Part shown: piece after piece, positions 41,930-49,936 of the stretch
Numbering within the stretch: the first letter of the stretch is position 1
How the letters are laid out: every line of letters starts with the position of its first letter
From: Streptomyces sp. WZ-12
GTDB lineage: Bacteria > Actinomycetota > Actinomycetes > Streptomycetales > Streptomycetaceae
Length of the DNA stretch: 64,000 nucleotides
Direction of reading: 5' to 3'
Assembly (NCBI RefSeq): GCF_028898845.1
Contig: NZ_CP118574.1
Coordinates: 6,807,001 to 6,871,000, forward strand
Translations under genes and position numbers: made by a program
Notes under the pieces: model-generated
Seen by the model: the letters and a program-made list of their open reading frames with translations, nothing else
Databases searched by the model: none
What the model was told of the DNA's origin: nothing

Positions 41930-42067
41930 GTGTACGAGGACGACGACTTCATCGACTGCGAACTGTGCTCGCCGTCATGCGACGACAGCGAGCCCTACCC
42001 CTACGCCCACTGCTGCGGCTGTGGCGCCGACGGCTCCAGCGAACACCCCGACTGCACCTGCGACTGA
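41930..42067 (+). CDS. Small acidic cysteine-rich protein, 45 aa
   Basis: Starts GTG 41930; AAGGAG lies about 9 nt upstream. Eight cysteines occur in 45 residues (CELCSPSC, HCCGCGADG, CTCD) on a very acidic background, a pattern consistent with zinc binding. No family assigned. It lies 17 bp before ssb. Confidence 0.6.
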   Translation: MYEDDDFIDCELCSPSCDDSEPYPYAHCCGCGADGSSEHPDCTCD

Positions 42068-42084
42068 CACCAAGGAGACACCCC

Positions 42085-42543
42085 ATGGCCATGGGCGAAA
42101 CCCCGATCACCATCATCGGCAACCTCACCGCCGACCCTGAGATCCGCTTCACCCCCAGCGGCGCGGCCCTGGCGAAGTTCACCGTCGCCTCCACCCCGCG
42201 CACCTACGACAAGAACAGCGGCCAGTGGACGGACGGCACAGCAGCCTTCTTCCGCTGCGCCGCATGGCGCCAGCTCGCCGAGCACATCGCCGACAGCCTC
42301 ACCAAGGGCTCCCGCGTCGTCCTCTCCGGCCGCATCCGCCAACACAACTGGCAGACACCGGAAGGCGAGAACCGCTCCATGCTCGCCGTCGAAGTCGACG
42401 ACATCGGCCCCTCCCTGCAGTTCGCCACCGCCACCGTCCAACGCGCCCAGCGCAGCAACCCAGCCCCGACCAACAGCAACCCGTGGGACACCACCGGCTC
42501 GGCCCCCGCGGGCGCGGCAGACGACGCCAAGCCGCCGTTCTGA
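42085..42543 (+). CDS. ssb: Single-stranded DNA-binding protein
   Basis: A 152-aa SSB. The OB fold is complete: TIIGNLTADPEIRFTPSGAALAKFTVAST, FFRCAAWRQLAEHIADSLTKGSRVVLSGRI and MLAVEVDDIGPSLQFATATV. The linker is short and the C-terminus ends DDAKPPF, the acidic tip that recruits partners (normally DDxPF). AAGGAG precedes the ATG. It presumably coats single strands during excisive replication with the primase-polymerase downstream. An element-borne SSB is not a universal AICE component. Confidence 0.92.
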   Translation: MAMGETPITIIGNLTADPEIRFTPSGAALAKFTVASTPRTYDKNSGQWTDGTAAFFRCAAWRQLAEHIADSLTKGSRVVLSGRIRQHNWQTPEGENRSMLAVEVDDIGPSLQFATATVQRAQRSNPAPTNSNPWDTTGSAPAGAADDAKPPF

Positions 42544-42630
42544 CACCCCCCGCATCCTGGCTCCCACACCCTGCTCGTCCTGACAAATCTTCGAAGTCAT
42601 CGCTGGCAGACCCTTTGCGAAAGAGGCCCT

Positions 42631-42974
42631 ATGCCCATCATCGGACCCGGCTACGACGACCCCGAGTACGACAACTACGACCCCGCCTGGAAGACCCAGG
42701 ACACTCCGTTCCGGCGGTGGCTGGTCGCAAAACTCACCGACGCTGGCGTCAGCAACCCCACGTGGGTGGCCTCCCTCTACGCCCCCCCTCAACCGCTACC
42801 ACGGTCTTGATGACGAGGACCAAGGCGACATCGCCATCCTCACCGACACCACCCCCGATGCCGTGAAAGCCGCCCACAAAGCCGACCTCGCCGACTGGGC
42901 AACCGAACAGCAGCTTCGCGACCACCCGCACCTGGCCGCCCGCAGACCTCAACCGCATCGGGCGCCGCTTCTGA
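42631..42974 (+). pseudogene. Frameshifted small AICE gene
   Basis: The ATG frame reads IIGPGYDDPEYDNYDPAWKT and FRRWLVAKLTDAGVSNPTWV and stops early at 42810. Removing one C from the run of seven at 42782-42788 restores LNRYHGLDDEDQGDIAILTD and AVKAAHKADLADWATEQQLR. Removing one more C at about 42941 restores ADLNRIGRRF before TGA 42972-42974. The result would be a protein of about 114 aa. Coding quality in all three segments is good, so this is either a recently broken gene or two homopolymer base-call errors. Function is unknown. Confidence 0.6.
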
Positions 42975-42999
42975 CCTAGGGCCGGCGAACTAACCGCTC

Positions 43000-43033
43000 C
43001 GTTGGCTACCACCGGCACGGGCCGCAGCCAACG
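43000..43033 (+). terminator. Hairpin upstream of the primase-polymerase gene
   Basis: CGTTGGCT (43000-43007) pairs with AGCCAACG (43026-43033), and GCT/AGC extend it outward past a bulged C. A second small CCCCGT/ACGGGG hairpin follows before the next gene. Confidence 0.5.
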
Positions 43034-43133
43034 AGCCCCGTTCTAACGGCACACGGGGCGACCGCCGCATCTCGCCAAAGAACCGCGGTCGCCCCGGCAA
43101 CCAGCCCCATTCACAGAACTGGAGACCCCCAGC

Positions 43134-44018
43134 ATGACCCAACCCGCCGACATTCGGCATACCGCCCTGACTCTGGCCGCCGCCGGCGTGCCGGTTCTCC
43201 CCCTGAGCCGAGGGAAACGCCCCTTCGGCAACTGCCCGGCCTGTGAAAACAGCACCTGTGGGGACCGGCCCCACATGAAGGCCGCCGGCCCCTGCCAGTG
43301 CCCGCACCCGTGCCACGCTTGGGCCGCGGCCACCACCAATCCGGCTGTCCTCACCTCCGCAGCATGGGCACCGGCATGGCAGCACGCGGCCGCGGTCGCC
43401 TACCACCCGGCCGGCGCCGGCCTGACCGTGGTCGACCTCGACGACCCCGACGCCGTCACCTGGGCCCGCGAGAAGCTGCCTGCCACTCGGACCGTGCCAA
43501 CCGGACGCGGAGAGCACTGGATCTACCGCGGCACCATGCGCTCCGCCAACAAGGCGCGCCCCGGCGTGGACATCAAGTCCGCCATGGTCTATGCCCGTTG
43601 GCTCGGGCCCGGCACCGGCACCATGACCGACCTCCCGCCAGCCGTCCACGCCCTGACAGCGAAGGAAGAAACCACCCCCGCGCCGGGCGGGCCGGGGGTG
43701 GTCTCTTCTCCCCGCGAGCGCGCCACCTGGGACCGCACCGTCGCCACCGGCTGCCGCCACACCGAGCGCTACGTCCTCACCGGCCTCGAACGCGGACTCG
43801 CCATGGTCCGCACCCGCACCGAATCCGGCGCAGGCTCGAAGGCATACGGCGTCGCCTCCTTCCTGGCCACCCAGCATGCCAACTGCCCTGGCCCGTGTGG
43901 ACTCGACACCCTGGGCCGGCAGATCGTCGAGGCGGCCGTCTCCGTCGGCGTCCCCGAGCCATACGCCCAACGCGCCGTCACCCGCGGCCTGGCCAGCACC
44001 ACGCGGAGGGCAACGTGA
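43134..44018 (+). CDS. Bifunctional DNA primase/polymerase (Prim-Pol) domain protein
   Basis: A 294-aa replication protein. Prim-Pol marks: ALTLAAAGVPVLPLSRGKRPF at the start, a Cys-rich insert (NCPACENSTCGDRPH, CQCPHPC) probably binding zinc, the catalytic acidic pair in GLTVVDLDDPD (about residues 97-107), and PTGRGEHWIYRG. It primes and extends DNA when the excised element replicates. The helicase/ATPase function is not fused here but encoded by the DUF3631 gene two genes on. The stop overlaps the next GTG (44015-44018). Confidence 0.88.
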   Translation: MTQPADIRHTALTLAAAGVPVLPLSRGKRPFGNCPACENSTCGDRPHMKAAGPCQCPHPCHAWAAATTNPAVLTSAAWAPAWQHAAAVAYHPAGAGLTVVDLDDPDAVTWAREKLPATRTVPTGRGEHWIYRGTMRSANKARPGVDIKSAMVYARWLGPGTGTMTDLPPAVHALTAKEETTPAPGGPGVVSSPRERATWDRTVATGCRHTERYVLTGLERGLAMVRTRTESGAGSKAYGVASFLATQHANCPGPCGLDTLGRQIVEAAVSVGVPEPYAQRAVTRGLASTTRRAT

Positions 44019-44350
44019 CCACCAACCCACCGAACCTCGCCGCCACCGGTCAACCGTCGTCTGGCGTGAGCGGCTCAAAGGACGTCGCCCGAAGGGCGTC
44101 CTTTCAAAGCCCTGACCCGCACCCGACCACCCACCGTCCCCCGGAGCAGGCCCTGTTCGGGCTGCACATCATCGCCCCACCGCAGTGGAGCGCCGTCACC
44201 CGCGCCACCGCCATCTGCCGCTGCGGCACCTACGACAAAGAAGCCCGCGGCCGCGCCGCCGTCCAACAGCTCGTCGAGGACTGGGAACACCACCGCACCA
44301 CCTGCCGCTTGCGCCACCCCGCTACCCGCGAAACGAGGAAAGCCTCATGA
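44015..44350 (+). CDS. Small AICE replication-block protein, 111 aa
   Basis: Starts GTG 44015, overlapping the Prim-Pol stop, and ends overlapping the ATPase start (ATGA, 44347-44350), so three genes are coupled. The first 45 residues are polar. The rest reads LFGLHIIAPPQWSAVTRATA, ICRCGTYDKEARGRAAVQQL and VEDWEHHRTTC, with Cys and His residues that could bind zinc. An imperfect hairpin in the DNA lies near 44077-44103. Function is unknown. Confidence 0.6.
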   Translation: MTTNPPNLAATGQPSSGVSGSKDVARRASFQSPDPHPTTHRPPEQALFGLHIIAPPQWSAVTRATAICRCGTYDKEARGRAAVQQLVEDWEHHRTTCRLRHPATRETRKAS

Positions 44351-45573
44351 CCGCCCCCATCGACGGCGCCGCCCTGCTGGACGAAGTCGAAGCCTTCCAC
44401 CGGCGCTTCAACATCTTCCCCAGGGAAGCGGCCTACGTCGCCGTGGCGCTGTGGGACGCTCACGCCCACCTCCTCGACGCCTTCGACTCCACCGCCCGGA
44501 TCGCGTTCCTCTCTCCCGAGCCCGGGTCGGGGAAGTCGCGCGCCCTGGAGATCGTGGAGACACTGACACCGAGGGCAGAGACCACGGTCAACTCCAGCGC
44601 CAACGCGCTGTTCCGCATGGTGGAGGCGGACCAGGGACGCCCCACGATCCTCTTCGACGAGGTGGACACCATCTTCGGGCCCGCGGCCGGCGACAACGAG
44701 CCGCTGCGCGCCTTCATCAACTCCGGCTACCGACGCAGCGGGAAGATGCACCGCTGCGTCGGCGACGGCGCCAACCAGACCGTCCAGCCCTTCCGTTCGT
44801 TCTGCGTGGTGGCGATGGCCGGGTTGGGGCACCTGCCGGACACGATCATGTCCCGCTCCGTCATCATCCGCATGCGTAAGCGCGCGCCCAACGAGACGAT
44901 CGAGCCGTTCCGTCAGCGGCTCAACGAGCCGGAAGGGCACGCCCTTCGCGACCGCCTCGCCGAATGGGCCGACCAGGTCCGCGACCAGGTCACCGGCGCG
45001 TGGCCGACCCTTCCCGACGGCATCTCCGACCGGCCCGCCGACGTCTGGGAGCCATTGCTGGCGGTCGCCGAAGCGGCTGGTGGCACCTGGCCCGAGCGGG
45101 CCCGTGCCGCGTGCATCGAACTCGTCGCCGCAGCCCGGGAAGGCGACCCGGCCTCCCTGGGAGTCCAGCTCCTGACCGACCTGCGGGACAAGGTCTTCCA
45201 GGGAGCTGACCGCATGCCCACCGCCGCGATTCTGGAGGTGTTGGTCGCGCTGGAAGACGCGCCCTGGGGCGACATGAACGGCCGGGCCCTGACGAGCCGG
45301 GGGCTGGCGAAGATGCTCGGCGAGTACGTCACCGCGGACAACAAGCCCATCAAACCGCGCTCGATCCGCACCTCCAGCGGCGTGCCGCGGGGGTACTACG
45401 CCGAAGACCTGGCCGACGCGTGGAGCCGGTACTGCCCTCTCCCTACCCAGGGAGCCGCTACATCCGCTACATCCGCTACACCCCAGGTCAACAAGGGGGC
45501 GGCTGTAGCGGAAACGAGCGGTGTAGCGGATAGCGCCGCTACACCCCACCTGACCGTCGCCCGCACCGCGTAG
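44347..45573 (+). CDS. DUF3631 P-loop ATPase, AICE replication protein
   Basis: A 408-aa ATPase. Walker A is PEPGSGKSRAL (about 57-67) and Walker B is TILFDEVDTIFG (about 99-110). An arginine-finger region lies in MSRSVIIRMRKRAPNE. The DUF3631 domain fills about 190-370 (DRLAEWADQVRDQV, DVWEPLLAVAEAAGG, LGEYVTADNKPIKPRSIRT). It probably acts as the replicative helicase or initiator with the Prim-Pol protein. The last 35 codons and the following 80 bp carry the iteron array, so the gene overlaps the likely origin. The Thr/Ser/Ala tail (ATSATSATP) is what the iterons encode. Confidence 0.85.
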   Translation: MTAPIDGAALLDEVEAFHRRFNIFPREAAYVAVALWDAHAHLLDAFDSTARIAFLSPEPGSGKSRALEIVETLTPRAETTVNSSANALFRMVEADQGRPTILFDEVDTIFGPAAGDNEPLRAFINSGYRRSGKMHRCVGDGANQTVQPFRSFCVVAMAGLGHLPDTIMSRSVIIRMRKRAPNETIEPFRQRLNEPEGHALRDRLAEWADQVRDQVTGAWPTLPDGISDRPADVWEPLLAVAEAAGGTWPERARAACIELVAAAREGDPASLGVQLLTDLRDKVFQGADRMPTAAILEVLVALEDAPWGDMNGRALTSRGLAKMLGEYVTADNKPIKPRSIRTSSGVPRGYYAEDLADAWSRYCPLPTQGAATSATSATPQVNKGAAVAETSGVADSAATPHLTVARTA

Positions 45574-45658
45574 CACATCTATCCGCTACATCGCGCCCAC
45601 CCGCTACACAAAACAGGCCCCTGACCTGCGATGTAGCGGATGTAGCGGATGTAGCGGA
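45455..45658. other. Iteron array, candidate replication origin of the AICE
   Basis: The 9-mer TGTAGCGGA, or at least its 8-bp core, occurs eleven times in 204 bp. Inverted copies start at 45455, 45463, 45472, 45536, 45582 and 45601. Direct copies start at 45504, 45522, 45632, 45641 and 45650. The last three are head-to-tail without gaps. The array spans the end of the DUF3631 gene and the gap before xis. Clustered short repeats beside a replication gene are the hallmark of an iteron origin. Confidence 0.65.
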
Positions 45659-45709
45659 CCTCCCAGAAGGGGGCGGAGAGCCCCGCGGTCAAACAAAAGG
45701 ATCGTGCCC

Positions 45710-45919
45710 ATGGCCACCGCAGCCGAATTTGTACGACCACGCCTGTATGAGATCAAAGAGGCCGCAAGGCTGTGCAGCATCGGACGCTCAAAGGCGTGCG
45801 AGGAGATCCGACTCGGCCGGCTCCGCACCGTCCGCATCGGCCGACGCCGACTTGTGCCACTCCAGTACATCGACGACTACGTCGCCCTGCTGATGCGTGA
45901 ATCGGAAGATTCCAACTGA
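45710..45919 (+). CDS. xis: Excisionase (Xis), MerR-type helix-turn-helix
   Basis: A 69-aa protein with a single winged helix: RPRLYEIKEAARLCSIGRSK, ACEEIRLGRLRTVRIGRRRL, VPLQYIDDYVALL. This is the DNA-binding-domain pattern of AICE excisionases, which bend the attachment sites so that integrase excises the element. ATG 45710 fits AAAAGG about 9 nt upstream; an in-frame GTG at 45704 is too close. The gene is followed by a strong terminator before int. Confidence 0.88.
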   Translation: MATAAEFVRPRLYEIKEAARLCSIGRSKACEEIRLGRLRTVRIGRRRLVPLQYIDDYVALLMRESEDSN

Positions 45920-45929
45920 AGCGCGACGC

Positions 45930-45966
45930 AAACGAGGCCACGCCCCGCTAGGGCGTGGCCTCGTTT
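45930..45966 (+). terminator. Perfect intrinsic terminator between xis and int
   Basis: AAACGAGGCCACGCCC (45930-45945) and GGGCGTGGCCTCGTTT (45951-45966) form a perfect 16-bp stem with a 5-nt loop, then TCTTTCC. It is the most canonical terminator in the window. Confidence 0.85.
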
Positions 45967-45987
45967 CTTTCCGAAGGAGACATCTGA

Positions 45988-47160
45988 ATGACTGACGAGA
46001 AGCGAAGCCGGGCAGGGAATGGCGACGATTCGATCTACTGGGATAAGTCCAAGAATCGCTACATCGGGGCGATTTCTCTCGGCTTCACACCTGCCGGTAA
46101 GAGGAGCCGTCCGAAGGTGTCAGGGAAGACCAAGGCCGAGGTGCGAGCAAAATTGCGCGAGAAGCGGAAGGAGCTCGAGGTGGGAGTGAAGTCCAGTGCC
46201 ACCTATACCATTGAGCAGGCTGTGCGTGCATGGCTTTCTCAAGGGCTGAAGGGGCGTGACGCAGGGTCGATCAGTACGTACACCAGCATGGCGGAGAACC
46301 ACGTAATTGCTGATCTGGGGAAAGCGCGGCTGAAAGATCTCACGGCTGACACCGTCGACTGCTGGTTGGATGAAAAATCCATTTCCCTCGCGAAGAGCTC
46401 GATGGAAATGATCCTTTCGATCTTGCGGCGCTCGATTACACATGCGCAACGTCGCGACTTGATTCTAAGGAATGTGGCAGAGCTTGTTGATCTGCCTGAA
46501 GGGCAGTCCGGGCGTCCGAGTAAATCCCTCACCCTGGAGCAAGCGAAGTCGCTTCTCACTGCGCAGCGGGATACCTGGGTGCATGTCTATGTGGCTGTGT
46601 CACTGCTAGTTGGAATTCGGACTGAAGAGGTGCGTCCGCTCACCTGGGATCGGGTCCACCTTCGCCCCGTCGGCGGGGTCGCTCCGCACATTGAAGTCTG
46701 GAGGTCGGTGCGTCGGCGCGGTGAGACCAAGACCGTGAAGAGTCGGCGCACCTTGGCTATGCCGCGGCAACTGGTGGAGACGCTGGAGAGCTACCAGGCT
46801 GAGCAGCGGAAGCGCCGTGAGGGTCTCGGCCTTCCATGGACGGCTACCGACTTGGTCTTCGGTACGAGCAGCGGTGAGCAGCGAACGGCGGAGAACGTGC
46901 GCCGAAACTTCCGTGTGCTGCTGAAGGGAGCAGGCTTTCCCGACCCGAAGCAGTGGACCCCTAGGGAACTTCGCCACAGCTTCGTCTCGATCCTCTCGGA
47001 TCACGGGATCCCGCTGGAAAAGATCGCTCGGCTTGTCGGGCACAGCACGTCGCAGACGACTGAGAAGGTGTATCGGAAGCAGATCCGCCCTGTGGTCACG
47101 GACGGGGCCCAGGCCATGGACGAGATCTTCTTTAGGTGCGTGGACTCCGGCACTGACTGA
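45988..47160 (+). CDS. int: Tyrosine-family integrase of the AICE
   Basis: A 390-aa site-specific recombinase. An arm-binding domain lies at the N-terminus (SIYWDKSKNRYIGAISLGFT), then a core-binding SAM-like domain (about 70-180). The catalytic domain carries Arg211 (VGIRTEEVRPLTW), the second-box segment TPRELRHSFVSILSDHGIPL, the conserved His in VGHSTSQTT, and the nucleophile Tyr in EKVYRKQ. TPRELRHS rather than HxLRHS is usual in this subfamily. GAAGGAGA precedes the ATG. Codon use is clearly less GC-biased than in host genes. The likely attachment site lies 125 bp downstream. Confidence 0.95.
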   Translation: MTDEKRSRAGNGDDSIYWDKSKNRYIGAISLGFTPAGKRSRPKVSGKTKAEVRAKLREKRKELEVGVKSSATYTIEQAVRAWLSQGLKGRDAGSISTYTSMAENHVIADLGKARLKDLTADTVDCWLDEKSISLAKSSMEMILSILRRSITHAQRRDLILRNVAELVDLPEGQSGRPSKSLTLEQAKSLLTAQRDTWVHVYVAVSLLVGIRTEEVRPLTWDRVHLRPVGGVAPHIEVWRSVRRRGETKTVKSRRTLAMPRQLVETLESYQAEQRKRREGLGLPWTATDLVFGTSSGEQRTAENVRRNFRVLLKGAGFPDPKQWTPRELRHSFVSILSDHGIPLEKIARLVGHSTSQTTEKVYRKQIRPVVTDGAQAMDEIFFRCVDSGTD

Positions 47161-47284
47161 GGATGCGCGGGCATGGCTCCCTGTTTGGCTCCCCCGACTC
47201 CCAACCGCGCCAACTTGCAGCCGCCCCAGCGGCTCTAACCTGCGGGGGAGCAGGCAACTTGAGGGTGCCCCACTTCAGGGGATC

Positions 47285-47301
47285 CTTAAGGGGCGGGTAA
47301 G
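47285..47301 (+). other. attR core of the AICE
   Basis: CTTAAGGGGCGGGTAAG, 16 of 17 identical to 27534-27550, in direct orientation. It lies 125 bp after int and 115 bp before the stop of the convergent host phosphatase gene. TGGCTCCC motifs at 47174-47181 and 47186-47193 lie just inside it. Confidence 0.75.
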
Positions 47302-47416
47302 GAGCCGCTAAGCGGGGGTGCGGGGAGGCGGCCCGCGAGGGGCATCCGGGGGCCGGGGGAAGGGAGTTGGGGAGCCTCCCGGGGCAATTCCGGGGCGCCT
47401 CCGTGGCGTCGGCGCC

Positions 47417-49936
47417 TCACCGGTCCGCGTCGGTGAACGGCGCCGCCGGGTCGTCCAGGCCGTCGGTGAGCGCGCCGAGCGCCGCCGCGGTCAGCGCCTC
47501 GGGGGCGGCGTCCAGCGGGAGTTCGGCCCAGATGAACTTGCCGTGCGGGGTGTAGCGGGTGCCCCACCGGCTGGCATAGCGGGCGATCAGGAACAGTCCC
47601 CGGCCGCCCTCGTCGGTGGTCCGGGCGTGCCGCAGGTGCGGCGCGGTGCTGCTGCCGTCGGACACCTCGCAGATCAGCGCCCTCGCCCGGATCATCCGCA
47701 GCCCGATCGGCCCCGAGGCGTGCCGGAGGGCGTTGGTGACCAGCTCGCTGACGATCAGCTCGGTGGAGAACTCCAGTTGCGGCAGCCCCCATTGGGCCAG
47801 TTGGTCGGCGGCGGACCGTCGGGCCTCGCCGACCGCCGACGGGTCCGCGGCGATGTCCCAGGTGGCCAACTGCTCCTGCGGCAGGGCCCGGGTGCGGGCC
47901 AGCAGCAGTGCCACGTCGTCCACCGGCCGGGTGCCCGGCAGGGTGCTGATGACCCTCTCGCAGATCTCCTCCAACGGGGCCTGCGGATCGGACAGCGCGG
48001 TCCGCAGCCGGGTGATCCCGCCGTCCAGGTCGAGGGCCTTCCCCAGTAGCAGCCCGTTGGTGTAGAGCGCCAGCAAGCTCCCCTCGGCCAGCGGCAGTTC
48101 GGTGGACTCGAAGGGCATCCCGCCCAGCCCCAGCGGCGGCCCGGTGGGCAGCTCCAGCATCTGGCAGCCGCCCGCCGGGCTGACCAACAGGGGGGCGGGG
48201 TGCCCGGCCCGGGCCAGCGTGCAGCAGCAGGCGACCGGGTCGTAGACCGCGTACAGACAGGTCGCGCCGACCACCCCGTCGTCGCTGTGCGCGTCGTGCG
48301 CGACCCGGTTGACCATGTCGTCCAGGTGCGCCAACACCTCCTCCGGGGACAGGTCGAGGTCGGCCAGCGCCTGCACGGCGGCCCGCAGCCGGCCCATGGT
48401 GGCCGCGGCGTGCACCCCGTGTCCGACCACGTCGCCGACCACCAGCGCCACCCGCGCGCCCGACAGCGGGATCACGTCGAACCAGTCGCCGCCCACCCCG
48501 GACCGGGAATCGGCCGGCAGATAGCGGTAAGCGGCCTCCACGGCGCTCTGCTCGGGCAGTTCGCGCGGCAGCAGGCTGCGCTGGAGGGTGAGCGCCGCGG
48601 CGTGCTCACGGGTGTACCGGCGGGCGTTGTCGATGGAGATCGCCGCGCGGGTGACGAACTCCTCGGCCAGGACCAGGTCGTCGGGCTGGAACGGGCCGGT
48701 GGGCCGCCAGCGGGCGAACGCGGCCGCGCCCAGGAAGTGGCCCCGGGCCCGCAGCGGTACCACCATCAGCGAGTGGAAGCCGAGCGCCCGCAACTTCCCG
48801 GCCCGGACCGGGTCGTCGGCCGCCCAGTCGGTGTGATCCAGATCGAGGTCCGGGATCAGCACCGACTCGCCCTCGGTCAGGCTCAACACCACCGGCGCCG
48901 ACGGTGGATAGCCGGTCCGCTCCCCGATCGGGATCAGCGCCTCCGGGCAGCCGTCCCGCACGGACTGCTGCGCCGCCCGGCGCACGCTGAACAGGTCGGC
49001 GGGCTCGACCGGCCCGGGCGCCGGCTCGGCTCCGCTGACCATCGCGTCGAGCAGGTCGACGGTGACGAAGTCGGCGAGGTCCGGCACCGCCACGTCCGCC
49101 AACTCCTGGGCGGTCTGCCAGACGTCGAGGGAGCCGCCGATCCGCTCGCCCGCGCGGTTGAGCAGCGCCATCCGCTGCCGGGCGCGATAGCTCTCGGTGA
49201 CGTCCAGGACCATGTAGCAGACGCCGAGCACCCGGCCGGACTCGTCCTCCAGCCGGAAGAACGACGTGGAGTAGGCGTGTTCGTGCCGGGGGTCGGACTC
49301 CGGGTGGCCGAGGTACTCGTAGCCGAGGGAGGGGCGGCCGGTGCGCAGTACCCGGCGCATCTCCGTCTCGATGGACTCCACCGCCATGCCCGGCAGCACC
49401 TCGCCCAGCCGCTTGCCCAACCGCTCGGCGCGCGGGGCGCCGCCCATCCGTTCCAGGGCGTCGTTGACCCAGACGTAGCGCAGTTCGGGGTCGAGCATCG
49501 CCACCCCGAACGGCGACGCCCCGAGGATCCCGTTCAGCAGCGAGCGGCCGGCGCCCGACCAGGGCGTCCGCGCCGTCTCGGTGGCCAGCACCAGCCGGGT
49601 GTCCGGGCCCGGTCCGGCGAGGACCGGCAGCACCCGCACCTCCAGGTCGAGCCGGTGCCCGGTGGCGTCCTGCACCGCGGTCAGGCCGCTCCAGCCGTCC
49701 GCCGCCGCGAGCCGCTCCCGCCAGGCCGGCCCGCCGGGTGCCGCGTCGGGGTTCGCCGGGGCGAACAGCTCGGCCAGCGGCCGGCCCAGGGCCGCGGAGG
49801 TCGGATGGCCCAGCAGCCGCTCGGCGCCGGCGGACCAGCCGCGCACCACCCCGGTGCGATCGGCCAGCACCACGGCGGTTCGGGTGAGGTCGAAGGCCCC
49901 GTTGCCGGGGAGGCGGCTGCTCGGGGAGGCGCTCAT
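47417..49936 (-). CDS. PAS-GAF-SpoIIE phosphatase-HATPase multidomain regulator
   Basis: An 839-aa protein. In order: PAS (about 15-120, TAVVLADRTGVVRGWSAGAE), a second PAS (about 135-260, ASPFGVAMLDPELRYVWVND), GAF (about 275-445), a SpoIIE/PP2C phosphatase (about 465-690, with VGGDWFDVIPLSG and VVGDVVGHGVHAAATM holding metal-binding Asp residues), and a C-terminal HATPase_c anti-sigma-kinase-like domain (about 720-820, ELIVSELVTNALRHASGPIG, DEGGRGLFLIARYAS). Such proteins control anti-sigma/anti-anti-sigma partners by dephosphorylation. No partner gene is adjacent. The start is the ATG at 49934-49936, with a weak binding site. Confidence 0.88.
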   Translation of the reverse strand: MSASPSSRLPGNGAFDLTRTAVVLADRTGVVRGWSAGAERLLGHPTSAALGRPLAELFAPANPDAAPGGPAWRERLAAADGWSGLTAVQDATGHRLDLEVRVLPVLAGPGPDTRLVLATETARTPWSGAGRSLLNGILGASPFGVAMLDPELRYVWVNDALERMGGAPRAERLGKRLGEVLPGMAVESIETEMRRVLRTGRPSLGYEYLGHPESDPRHEHAYSTSFFRLEDESGRVLGVCYMVLDVTESYRARQRMALLNRAGERIGGSLDVWQTAQELADVAVPDLADFVTVDLLDAMVSGAEPAPGPVEPADLFSVRRAAQQSVRDGCPEALIPIGERTGYPPSAPVVLSLTEGESVLIPDLDLDHTDWAADDPVRAGKLRALGFHSLMVVPLRARGHFLGAAAFARWRPTGPFQPDDLVLAEEFVTRAAISIDNARRYTREHAAALTLQRSLLPRELPEQSAVEAAYRYLPADSRSGVGGDWFDVIPLSGARVALVVGDVVGHGVHAAATMGRLRAAVQALADLDLSPEEVLAHLDDMVNRVAHDAHSDDGVVGATCLYAVYDPVACCCTLARAGHPAPLLVSPAGGCQMLELPTGPPLGLGGMPFESTELPLAEGSLLALYTNGLLLGKALDLDGGITRLRTALSDPQAPLEEICERVISTLPGTRPVDDVALLLARTRALPQEQLATWDIAADPSAVGEARRSAADQLAQWGLPQLEFSTELIVSELVTNALRHASGPIGLRMIRARALICEVSDGSSTAPHLRHARTTDEGGRGLFLIARYASRWGTRYTPHGKFIWAELPLDAAPEALTAAALGALTDGLDDPAAPFTDADR

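Larger units (their letters stand above)
27534..47301. mobile_element. Actinomycete integrative and conjugative element (AICE), about 19.8 kb
   Basis: The element is bounded by CTTAAGGGGCGGCTAAG (27534-27550) and CTTAAGGGGCGGGTAAG (47285-47301). It carries every AICE module: tyrosine integrase and excisionase, a replication block (Prim-Pol, DUF3631 ATPase, iterons, SSB), an FtsK-like TraB translocase, spread-type membrane proteins, and GntR and XRE regulators. The GntR-Nudix, XRE, xis and int genes use visibly more A/T-ending codons than the host. Unlike most AICEs the junctions do not show a tRNA gene. It appears intact apart from one frameshifted small gene. Confidence 0.9.

Noticed and set aside
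45430..45700. The regular repeats as a CRISPR array
   Set aside because: Units are 9 bp in both orientations with irregular spacing and no spacers; they fit iterons, and no cas gene is present.
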